Origin: Rotaria socialis
Lineage: Eukaryota; Rotifera; Eurotatoria; Philodinida; Philodinidae
Assembly: GCA_905331475.1 (NCBI GenBank)
Contig: CAJNYU010002709.1
Location: 47,815-111,814, forward strand
Direction: 5' to 3'
Length of the DNA: 64,000 bases
The notes beneath the pieces were generated by a model that worked only from the letters and a program-made list of their open reading frames with translations, had not been told where the DNA came from and searched no databases. Of the stretch, positions 55,174 through 64,000 are shown piece by piece. Every line of letters starts with the position of its first letter. Position 1 is the first letter of the stretch. A program made the translations under genes and the position numbers.

Positions 55174-56785
55174 ATGTATCAAGAGGCCCGCCATCGTTGG
55201 GCATCATCAACTAATAAAACACTGCCCACGTCAACAACAACACTTGTTGAAACTCTTGAGCCATTTCCTTATCCAACTAATATCAATAATTCATCATCAT
55301 CCTCGTTTTTTTTACCATTAACCACAATGTCAAACGGACGTGATCGTACAAGTGAATTTCAAACAACAGTGAAAAGCTTTGCCAGTAGAAAGGTAAGCAG
55401 CGTGTGAATTTATTTCTTATGAAAAAACTATTATTTCAATTTTTAGAATGGCTTCGATGGCCCTCATCCAGCTCCCATTAATCGTCGTCAACATCCTCAA
55501 TCTCCTGTGGAACAACGTGGCATATTCATGCAACAAGCAAAAAGAATTGGTCATGATCTATCACAAACATTTATGAAATTAGAACAACTATCGTTGAGTT
55601 AGTTTTTTAATTTTTCCATTATTCTCTTTTCTAAATATTTATTTTAGTTGCTAAACAATCATCATTATTCAATGATAAATCTATGGAAATTCAAGATTTA
55701 ACATTATCAATCAAACAAGATATTAGCAATTTAAATCGACAAATTGCACAACTTCAACAGGTATATTTCTATTTCTATCTCTGTATAGACGTTTGTTTTT
55801 CTTCATTACAGTATATGCAAGATACACATGGATCTAAATCGAAAAATACACAAGCACATTCCAATTCAGTTGTTTTTGTCCTTCAAGTAGATATTCTAAG
55901 TTTTCCCTAAGAAGAAAAATAATATGATAATTTCTATTTTCTAGTCCAAGTTAGCTACTATGTCTAATGATTTTAAACAAGTTCTAGAAGCTCGAACTCA
56001 AGTATGTAATCTCGATATTGATCGATCCATTTAAAAGCCTTTCGGGTCAATGAAAAGAGATCTTTAGTTTTTGTATTCGAAATCGAACATCAACATTAAA
56101 TAATTCATTTTGCCTTCGTTTAGAATTTGAAAGAGCAAAAATCAAGACGAGATAATTTCTCACGGAATACCGTTGCATCATCATTGACGTCTGCTCCATC
56201 GGCTATCAATGGTATATTTCAAGAAACAAAAAATGATTTCCTATTATTCTCATATTTGCTATTTCATAGGTCGACCTTCTGTACTTTTTCGTGATGAAAG
56301 TCGAACAACAAATGGAGGTGATGCTGTTATTGATATGGGTTCAGAGGGATCGCGTAATTCTTCCATGAGACAACAATTACAAGTTATTGATGAAACGGTA
56401 TGCTATTTTGTTTTTTGTGCTCGAACCCAAAATTCAATTTTGAAAACATAGGATACATATTTGGCAAATCGTTCGGAAGCGATGCAAAATATAGAACAGA
56501 CAATTATTGAGTTGGGAGATATTTTTACTCAATTAGCTACGATGGTACGACAACAAGAAGAACTTGTTCATAGGTAAATAGAAGATACGAACGAGAATTT
56601 GTTCATAACGATTGATTTTATTTAGAATTGATGCAAATGTTGATGAAGCAACACAACATATTGAGGGTGCACATACAGAATTACTTAAATATCTTCGTTC
56701 AGTTACATCGAATAGATGGCTTATTATTAAAGTTTTTGCCGTGTTAATTATATTTTTTCTTATCTTTATCGTTTTTCTTGCTTGA
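55174..56785 (+). CDS. STX5: Syntaxin-5, Golgi Qa-SNARE
   Basis: Target SNARE for ER-to-Golgi and intra-Golgi fusion. Nine exons (55174-55392, 55447-55597, 55648-55760, 55812-55886, 55945-56001, 56124-56211, 56270-56397, 56452-56573, 56626-56785) give 370 residues. Order: N-terminal extension of 51 residues; SNGRDRTSEFQTTVKSFASR (Sly1-binding peptide region); Habc helices (AKRIGHDLSQTFMKLEQLS, IQDLTLSIKQDISNLNRQIA, SKLATMSNDFKQVLEARTQN); SNARE motif in the last exons with the central glutamine in MRQQLQVIDE..IEQTIIELGDIFTQLATMV; and a C-terminal tail anchor (RWLIIKVFAVLIIFFLIFIV). A second in-frame Met (residue 52, base 55327) sits exactly before the conserved block, as in mammals where two initiation sites give long and short forms. 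The extension has an Arg motif (ARHRW). Confidence 0.97.
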
Positions 56786-57406
56786 AATAATTATTAATGA
56801 AAAAAAAGCAACAACATAAATAATGCTCATATATATATATTTATTGGTTAATGTTTACTGTTGTATTGAAAGGAAATTCACTAAAAGAAAAACTAAATAT
56901 ATGTTGTCATTATTTTTGTTTTTCTTCTTTTACTTCTGTTTATCAATATTATTCACGTATTCCTACGAGGGATTAAATAAAATAATTAAATAAAAAGGTG
57001 CTTTTTGCAATTTCAATTTTATCAGTTCAGATAGAAAGCGTTTGAAAAAAGCTATTCTGTATTATAGGTTTCAAAAACAAAACACTATACTACTGTAAGC
57101 AGCATAGGCGGCGGAACGATGTCAATCTAGGGTAGGCTCAATTTTCCAGCAAAATGATGTCAGGAAGACAGTGAGAAAATGACGCTCATCATATTTTTTT
57201 CAATGATAGACGCGTCATACGCCTTCTTGCTGGATTTTGATTCTGTATAAGTGTGATAACTTTATAGTGCTTTATTTTTTTGAGATAAAACAAGAAATAA
57301 CGAAGTATCACAGAACAGCTACTTAAAAAATAAATCGAGTCTAAAATATAATAAAATNTTAATAGAAATTCAATTTAATTTACTGCATAAACTCCAAACT
57401 GTTTTA
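56786..57406. other. Spacer right of STX5
   Basis: AT-rich, contains the STX5 3' end (AATAAA-like signals near 56970) and a single N near 57357. No gene seen. Confidence 0.4.
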
Positions 57407-58722
57407 GGGATGTGCAGCATCGGTGTAAATACCGAAAAACTGGGGTTGATATCACCGACAGTGTGCTCAGTGGAGCACTGACTACACTGTCACCGATGTC
57501 ACTGACACACTGATTTCACTGACACCGACTTCACTGAGAACGCCGCAAAAATATTCAGTCAGTGTTCACTGAAGCACTGAAATTCGGTGCACTGACCGCG
57601 CCGACATCGGTGTTCAGTGGAACACTGTGTCACTGCACCCGTCAAAGTATACATCTTTGCCGATTTTAAGGCTCCCCCTCAAAAGTCGATTTTCGCCAAA
57701 GCACGCTCAAATCGGCTGAAATTATCAGGATACGTTAGNGGCATGATGTTCTTCGATTTTTTCAAAAGTCCATTTATAAGCCGAAAAATTTTGCACAAGT
57801 AAAAATGCTTCAAAAAAGGCCAAAAAAGTGCATGGGAATTTTGTAGGTAACCTTTTTTTGGGCATAAAAAAAAGCTTTTATCAAAAATCGGAGAACGTCA
57901 TGTCCTGCGTCTTTGCGTGCCCTATCAAATGAAAAGAAAAATTTTCAATAAAACATAGTTGAAGGCAAAATAACTAGATTGGAAATTGGAAAAACATAAA
58001 AACGTTTTTTCGAAGCTTTTGCTGCTCTTTTAAATTTTCTGCAATTTTCACGCGTTTTTTCAGGAAACTGACCTAACTTGTCCTAGGTAACTTTTAATTG
58101 TGCACACGCTGAGCGCTTAATTAATTAATTAATTAGTCATTAGAGATCAAAGACCTAATTATACCGCCGTTTTTGACATAGAGGACCTCTCAAAGGTCAC
58201 TAAAAATTTCGGTCAAAAAATGGCGTTTGGAAAAAAAAACTATAGTGATTCAGCAAGAGCAGAACATGGACTATCACCTCATGGTGTTATCTCAATTTTC
58301 ATTTTTTTTGACGAAAATCGACTTTTTTTTAGGGGGGCGGGTGGCCTTAATGGTAGTTTGCCATACATTATAGTGAAATAGGCATCTCTATCTTTGTCAT
58401 GGATATAATAATATTGAACAATCTGTATTTTTAAATTATACAACAAGCTTTAGTGGATTACATTACGTTTTGTTTTACTCGCATACGGGTATACTGTCAG
58501 TTAATGTAAGCTTCTTTCACAGGCACATTTTGCTTTCGAAAAATGTCATAGTAGCTGTATTACAACTTGAGTCAACCAGAAGTTGTTGGTGTGCCAGTGC
58601 TCTACTGAACACTGACTGTATATTTTCGGTGTTCTCAGTGGAGTGGGTGTCAGTGAAATCAGTGTGTCAGTGGCATCGGTGACAGTGTAGTCGGTGCTCA
58701 GTAAGCTGACATTGCACATCCC
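57407..58722. mobile_element. Non-autonomous inverted-repeat element with TA target site
   Basis: The left end GGGATGTGCA and the right end TGCACATCCC are perfect inverted complements and both are flanked by TA (57405-57406 and 58723-58724), the target site typical of Tc1/mariner-type elements. Inside each end a further 120-130 bp pair up imperfectly, made of many CACTGA/TCAGTG words (for example GACACACTGATTTCACTGAC at the left). A second, inner inverted pair lies at about 57664-57700 and 58307-58352 (AAGTCGATTTTCG and its complement), which suggests an older or nested element. No transposase frame is present. Length 1316 bp; one N at about 57739. Confidence 0.75.
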
Positions 58723-61114
58723 TATCCAAACTTGAATATCAATATTTTATTTTCAAGAAAGTAGAAATTCATTACTGAATTCATATAGGCATTCCTAGAA
58801 TATCCTATGTGAATTCATATTGACATTCTATTTTTTACAGTTATTGTTCTACTAAGCTTGCTCAAGCTCGCTTTTTGAACTTTGAAGTGCAAAAAACATT
58901 CGAAGCACCTTTTGTATCATTGCGGCATATTTTTTAAAATTTTCCTATCATACATCAGGCGTTTTCTTGATAAAATCCGCTTTAAAGAAAAGCAAATTTC
59001 TCAGTGTCACATCAATTTTGTTAATTGACCTTAGATCAGTGGAATGAGGTTGAGAAAATTGACGTTGGTTTCGAATTCTCAATTTTTCTAAACTCTCAGT
59101 TTGTATTGGAAGCGCTTGCCTGACTATTACATTTTTCATAACCAGAAGGGTGACTCCTTTACTAGTATATGAGCATGCTTTACTTTCTTATCATAAAATG
59201 AGCTGAACGGTAATTATAGGTGGGGAACGTAAATCCAAGGTCACATTTTGAATGCTTCTAATCATACTTGAAACAGGAGACATTGATCATCGTACAGTAT
59301 GTGGGTTCCGAAAAATAATCATTAGTTGACGTCGCACTGAAATCAAGTAGTGACTTAGACAGAGAATTTATATCCGACGAAGAAAATGATCTTTGATAAA
59401 GCTCAATAGAGTATTAATGCTCGAATCGTCCATATTTTATCACAGAAATACGAAAGTATCTATATCAAGCATTGGATTGGAGTTTCCCAACTATACTTAA
59501 CTTTGATTAAGTATTAAGAAAAAGTGTTTTAAATAATGACAAATGCATTATCAAATTATTTGTGAACGCAAAATCTGACATCAAAATCGGATTTCTTATT
59601 TTTGGAGAGCGTCAAGACTCCATTTTTATATTAAATAAAATTTACTTCCAGAATTAATACTCAATTGCTCGCAATAGCAGTCTGAAAAAAATAGGTGTCA
59701 TATGGAACCATTTATGCTGCTAGCCAAAATATTGAACCTATTAAGGTTTCACTCGCTCATTAATAAGCCATCGATGGTTCTAGCTAATTTAAAAAACTAT
59801 CTCAGATGCTTAATAGTTCCGGATGTTTGAAAAGGTTCCGTCCTGCGCCATTTTTTTAATGCGGAACCATTTCTCCAAAGATGGTTCTGGCTTGAAGCAA
59901 GATACTATATTTTCGGAACGTGATTTAAGTAATAAAAATCTCAAATAGGTTACTGAGATCGAGTAATCTGAATCCATCCTCATTTTTTCGATCAAAGCTC
60001 TCAATGGTCAGAAATTGAGTCCATCAAAAAATCGAGGGCTGTAAAATTACACTTTGTATTTCAACTCCGATCTAAATTCTGATCGAAGTTCGGAATAGGT
60101 TATCGGTGTACAGGAATCCGAATCCGTCATCATTTTTTCGATACCAGGGATGCGATAGCTGAATGGTAGACCTGGGTAGTTGTGTCTGCAAAATGAATTC
60201 AATAATTAGTAGTATCTTTTCAAGTGTGATTGTTCTTTTATCTTTTTTGATATGTCACATGTATGAATACACAGGTAATGTCAATCTGATAAAATGAATT
60301 CAATATTTTCTGTAGTTAGGTATGTATGAATAATCAATTCAATTGCAAGTTTAATATGATTGCGCCAAGAAGTACGTCCCCCGTAAAGGACTAGATTAGA
60401 TAGGGGTTATATGAACCGCTGGACGTCCACTTGTAAGTCATAGAGCTGATGAACATACTGCGGTGGCGTAATTAGTTTACATCAATAATATTCGTCCTTG
60501 CATATGACAACACATAATCGCCCATTGAACAATATGTAACCCATCCCTGTATTTTTTTCTCTCTCCATATCCTTTTCTCCCGATACGTCTTTTCTCTCTA
60601 TGTATCTTATTTCTCGCTCTCTCTGTATCTCTCTCTCCTATCTACATTAGTCTTCTTCTTCTCTCTCTCTTTTATATATTGTTTCTTATTTTCTCTCTAG
60701 TATATAAACTCGCGTTTTATGTGCAGTATAAGAGCAGTATAAGAGCAGTAGAAAGGCAGTTGAGTCGAGTTCACTTCTAAACAAGTCAAGTTAGAAGAAA
60801 GCTGTCCTTTGTAATACGTACGATTGTATTCAGTTGTATTGAAAGACAACACACAGAAGTCATTTTGGACAAGAATAAATCCATCGTGCGGAATTGTTGT
60901 TAATAGTATACACACAGTAGCTAAACTATATATAGCTGGGTGATTCCGCCAGCTTCCTCCAGTTTTCACAGTGACCATCTTCGAATTCGATGAAACTTGG
61001 AGGGCTTGCAGAGACTTTTACGCTGATCATTTTGCTATAAAAAAGGTCTGAACTTGATTGAAAAATAACCGAGAAATCGTAAAAATACTTTCTTGAGCAT
61101 TTTTTTGAAAAAAA
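58723..61114. other. Intergenic, LTR-like and CT-rich stretch
   Basis: No gene supported. From 60535 a block starts TGTAACCC, has a long CT-rich run (60550-60700), a TATA-like TATATAAACTCGCG at about 60701, a repeated GCAGTATAAGA unit and an AATAAA at about 60871, the arrangement of an LTR; but I could not find matching target-site duplications or a clear right end. An open frame at 60697-60978 (minus) crosses it and is not supported. Confidence 0.35.
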
Positions 61115-62072
61115 TCGATTTTTTCAATGTTTTCGTCGTTTCTCAGCTATACGAATTTGTTTTTCGAAACCGAGGACAAATTCTTGTAGCTCATTCAAAG
61201 CTCTATCAAAAAACCTATATTGGTGCTATCTTTCATAAATCTATGCATGAAAACATAGAACCGGAAAAAAGGTATGTCTTAAGAAATCGGGAACTAATTT
61301 GGTGCAAAATTGAAATTACCGGAATTGGTGGCTGTAACGATAAGAGAAGTTTTATCGTGATATGGAACTGTTTTATTTCAATCATCCTTCTCCTTTTATA
61401 TATACACTTTCTTTCTCTAGGGCACGTCACTCAACCGGAGAGAACGAGAAGAAACACGACAAAGAGGAAGATAGAATACATATGACAATGAGAAGAAAGT
61501 CTTTATGTACATTGATTAGGATAGACCGAGTGCTTATATCGGCACAGTGGCATATGTCATTCGATAGAGCGGAGCTTGCTCTATCTTCCTGCGTAGTTGA
61601 ATTTGTACGGGAATCAGATTCTGGGCGAAAAAAACGAAAAAACGAAAAAAATGCAATTTTTAGTCACTTTTTCACGGAACCTTGATTGAAAAATAACAGA
61701 AAAATAGTAAAAATACTTTTTAGGCATTTTTTCAATGTTTTCGTTGTTTCTCAGCTATACTAATTTGTTTTTCGAAACCCAGGACAGATTCTTGTAGCTC
61801 ATTCAAAGCTCTATCAAAAAACCTATATTGGTGCTATCTTTCATAAATGTATGCATGAAAACATAGAACAGGAAAAAAGGTATACCTTAAGAAATCGGTA
61901 ACTAATTTGGTACAAAATTGTAATTAACGGAGTTGGTGACATATACCATTCGATAGACCAAAACTTGCTCTATCTTCCTGTGTAGTTGATTTTTTACGGG
62001 AGTGAGATTCTGGGCGAAAAAAACGGGAAAACTAAAAAAAATGCACTTTTTAGTCATTTTTCTACGGTAATT
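61115..62072. repeat. Tandem duplication of a 350-400 bp unit
   Basis: The unit occurs twice: 61115-61680 (interrupted by an insertion at 61333-61546) and about 61722-62072. Shared blocks include TTCTCAGCTATAC, ATTCTTGTAGCTCATTCAAA, CCTATATTGGTGCTATCTTT, CATTCGATAGA, CTTGCTCTATCTTCCTG and GATTCTGGGCGAAAAAAACG. Identity by eye is near 90 percent. No coding frame is conserved between the copies. Confidence 0.8.
61333..61546. mobile_element. Solo-LTR-like insertion, 214 bp
   Basis: The insertion begins TGTAACGATA and ends CGGCACA, that is TG..CA, and is bounded on both sides by GTGGC (61328-61332 and 61547-61551). The neighbouring duplicate unit has the uninterrupted site (GGTGACATAT), which acts as an empty-site control. 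TG..CA ends with a 5 bp duplication are the hallmarks of an LTR left after recombination. It contains a TATA-like TTTTATATATACAC. Confidence 0.75.
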
Positions 62073-62180
62073 CCAATTTTTCTCATAGATAAAATGTTCA
62101 AAAGCGGAAGTAAACACCAGATTCGTAATCAGCATGAAGAACTGGATCTAACAGTAAGTGTTTATGCGTCTCGAATAGAN

Positions 62181-62484
62181 GCTCTCATAAGGGATGTGAA
62201 AAAATAGTTCTACTTAATGTTTTGTGTTCAAAATTTGAAGCTCTTCAAAATGACGTAAAAAAGGTCAGGATCTAATGATCAGCAGCGTAAGAAACTCCAG
62301 AACATTCGTCGTGACCAGATAGCTTCGTGACTGACCGTTACCGAAATTGGCCACGACGAATGTTTTAGAGTTTCTTACGCTGCTGATCATTAGATCCTGA
62401 CCTTTTTTACGTCATTTTGAAGAGCTTCAAATTTTGAACACAAAACATTAAGTAGAACTATTTTTTCACATCCCTTATGAGAGC
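62181..62484. repeat. 133 bp near-perfect hairpin with 38 bp loop
   Basis: Bases 62181-62313 and 62352-62484 are inverted complements, equal in length, with only two mismatches seen (CTCCAGAA against the complement of TTTTAGAG). The loop is 62314-62351. A single N lies directly at the outer left edge (62180). The arms include GGGATGTG at the outer end, similar to the end of the element at 57407. Confidence 0.85.
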
Positions 62485-62485
62485 T

Positions 62486-62572
62486 AGGGTGGGTGTGGGT
62501 TTGGATCAAAATATGCGCCTCCTGACCCACACCCACACCCACCCCACACCCCACACCCACACACCCACACCC
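62486..62572. repeat. Inverted telomere-like repeats (TGTGGG / CCCACA)
   Basis: A short GGGTGGGTGTGGGT tract (62486-62500) is followed, after about 24 bp, by about 48 bp of CCCACA-type repeat (62525-62572), the same motif on the opposite strand. TGTGGG is the telomere repeat described for the bdelloid Adineta. The tract directly adjoins the hairpin on its left and a truncated exon on its right. Confidence 0.7.
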
Positions 62573-62578
62573 TTACTG

Positions 62579-62675
62579 ATGGATATAGATAATTACAATA
62601 ATGATTATTTAGATGAACTATCGGAAACATTAGGTGGCTTTCCACTATTTGTTAAACCCGAACATGGTTATGATA
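62579..62675 (+). CDS. Stranded exon, possible ATP-grasp fragment
   Basis: Starts at an ATG 6 bp after the telomere-like tract and encodes 32 residues (MDIDNYNNDYLDELSETL then GGFPLFVKPEHGYD) up to a good donor GTAAGT at 62676. The PLFVKPxxGYDS pattern resembles the lysine-bearing ATP-binding strand of ATP-grasp ligases such as D-Ala-D-Ala ligase-like enzymes. No matching next exon was found in the remaining 1.3 kb. Either a gene continuing through a long intron beyond the window or a gene cut by rearrangement. Low certainty. Confidence 0.3.
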
Positions 62676-63983
62676 GTAAGTTTTTGTTAATACGATTGTA
62701 CTCCTTCTATTTCAATGAGATCGATGAAAGAGTAAAAGAGAAAAATCGTACAATCTACTGATACAACATCTATATTTTGAAGTATCGAATCAATTTCAAC
62801 AATATAACAATAAGTAAATGCGAATCACTAGAACTGCAACATTTATACTTTGAAAGAGGCAGATAGTATATCATGCAATACAGTCGAGGGATTTGAGTTT
62901 CTGAAAACTGGACACATATATAATCAAGTAACCACCCACCGATCTGCACGAAAGAAGTGATTAATTCGGTCAAGTAAGCTCTTTCTAAAAAATCGTTTCT
63001 ATAGAGCAATAGTTGCACTTAAACAATTTTGATGTCATTATTTCTTTCGCTCTCTCTTCACGCTTTCAAAGAGATCGTTCTTTTTTCATTTGTTCGATTT
63101 TTCAACAGTTTCATGTGCTCGAAACTATAATTCAGAGGAAAAACTCAAAAACTATCACATTCTTTAACTTTCGCATTGTAGTCGTTCTCTACAAAATGAT
63201 AAAATTGATTCAATGATACACCGATAGAACAGATAGGAGAATGCCGGGATATAAGAATGTCGGTCGTTTTCCTTAAGTGGAAGCGATTATAGATTTCGAA
63301 GTAGATGAAAAAGATTAAGTCATGAATGTGCAAAGAAAGGTATTTATAAAAACGAATTATAACAACTTTGCAATATTATTTCAAATATATATGTATATTG
63401 TCAAGCAGATGTCCGAACAGGTCATCAGGCCTTGGCTTTAGAGCCTGTCACGTACCAGGCAGGCCAGATCGAGATCTCACACAAATCAAACTGCTTGCTT
63501 AAAGTAGGCAGACCGCCTGCTTGTTATTTTTTTCCAAATTTTCATTAAGAAACTTCATTCCTTGAGCACGAAATGTAAGTATGAAAAAGTAATACGGGGA
63601 TCTTTGCTCTGGAAAATGAGAAATGATATTTATCAGTTTGACTCAGCACAATCATGACTTCTAATAGATCGTTACTACATTGCTGATTGTGTATTTATAT
63701 ATTTAGTTTATCTATGTGTTTTGATAAGTTACTATTCGTCGTTTTTAGTTGACTATTATTAAAAGTTTCCATAAAGCATTGGCCAAATCTAATGTTCCTG
63801 ATTCATATTTATGCTAAAGTAATATGGTCGTACTTAATATATCCACTTCAGCTAGTGCATTAAATTCATTGCAAAGACTTCTACTACAAAATACAGTTTC
63901 CTCTAAATGTTAATTTTTCCTTTTTGTATTTACACAAGAGGTACATACTGTATGAAATCAAGAGATCTTTTGTTAAGGCCCGC
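62676..63983. other. Non-coding right end
   Basis: AT-rich, no supported gene. At 63430-63520 there is a cluster of CAGGC/GCCTG words (TTAGAGCCTG, CAGGCAGGCC, GCCTGCTTG) that could fold back; its identity is unknown. Confidence 0.35.
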
Positions 63984-64000
63984 GGGGGGGGGGTGGGGGG
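63984..64000. repeat. G-run at the window edge
   Basis: All G apart from one T. May be a true homopolymer, part of a G-rich repeat or a sequencing artefact. Confidence 0.6.

Noticed and set aside
60150..60230. tRNA-like A-box (TAGCTGAATGG)
   Set aside because: No matching B-box or cloverleaf follows; the downstream sequence is AT-rich and unpaired.
60535..60920. Full LTR starting TGTAACCC
   Set aside because: TATA and AATAAA are suggestive, but no 5 bp target-site duplication or second copy was found; left as a note only.
62477..62578. N-terminal extension reading through the telomere-like repeat (HTHTHPTPHTHTPTP)
   Set aside because: It is the repeat translated; the ATG at 62579 is the more credible start.

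Overview
This window is animal nuclear DNA, most likely from a bdelloid rotifer. The evidence is: AT-rich sequence; compact genes with many 50-65 bp GT-AG introns; an F-box gene of a type I associate with bdelloid expansions; a plant-type PPR gene with a DYW-like C-terminal domain (reported in bdelloids among few animals); TGTGGG-type telomere-like repeats (the motif described for Adineta); and 3' splice sites placed directly in front of many start codons, as expected where spliced-leader trans-splicing operates. The species call is inference; the animal gene set is certain. No tRNA, rRNA or CRISPR was seen. Single N bases at about 57357, 57739 and 62180 and a G-run at the right edge show this is assembled contig sequence.

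Left part (1-9.7 kb): a long-chain acyl-CoA synthetase (minus, running off the left edge), a divergent TMEM135 gene (plus) with one oversized intron and one junction that does not keep frame, and an unrecognised 284-residue protein with a perfect D-box degron pattern. From 9.7 to 23.8 kb the DNA is mostly non-coding and full of decayed material: two diverged copies of one segment (about 12.8 and 18.5 kb), a fused remnant of the PGS1 and MAGOH genes at 13.2 kb, a lone PH-like exon at 15.5 kb, an ADP-ribosyltransferase-like gene broken by one in-frame stop at 20-21 kb, and a GC-rich CCGGAA-rich patch at 23.5 kb.

Central part (23.8-35.5 kb): PGS1, MAGOH and ELP1 lie head to tail on the minus strand with gaps of only 134 and 70 bp and a splice acceptor in front of each ATG, which looks like an operon (order of transcription ELP1, MAGOH, PGS1). 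Next to it are two pseudogenes, a PPR-DYW gene (plus) and an F-box gene (minus).

Right part (39.7-56.8 kb): a proline-rich repeat protein, VCP/p97, a new two-exon 154-residue gene that is easily missed, RPB8, an intronless double-GNAT acetyltransferase, and the Golgi pair COG3 and STX5 in tandem. Beyond 56.8 kb the window is repeats: a 1.3 kb inverted-repeat element with TA target sites, a duplicated unit of about 400 bp of which one copy carries a 214 bp solo-LTR-like insertion, a 133 bp near-perfect hairpin, inverted telomere-like tracts, and a stranded first exon of a possible ATP-grasp gene.

The strongest system-level signal is the recurring splice acceptor 0-27 nt upstream of start codons in at least six genes. 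Housekeeping functions are typical: lipid activation and cardiolipin precursor synthesis (ACSL, PGS1), tRNA wobble modification (ELP1), splicing/EJC (MAGOH), transcription (RPB8), proteostasis (VCP) and Golgi traffic (COG3, STX5).
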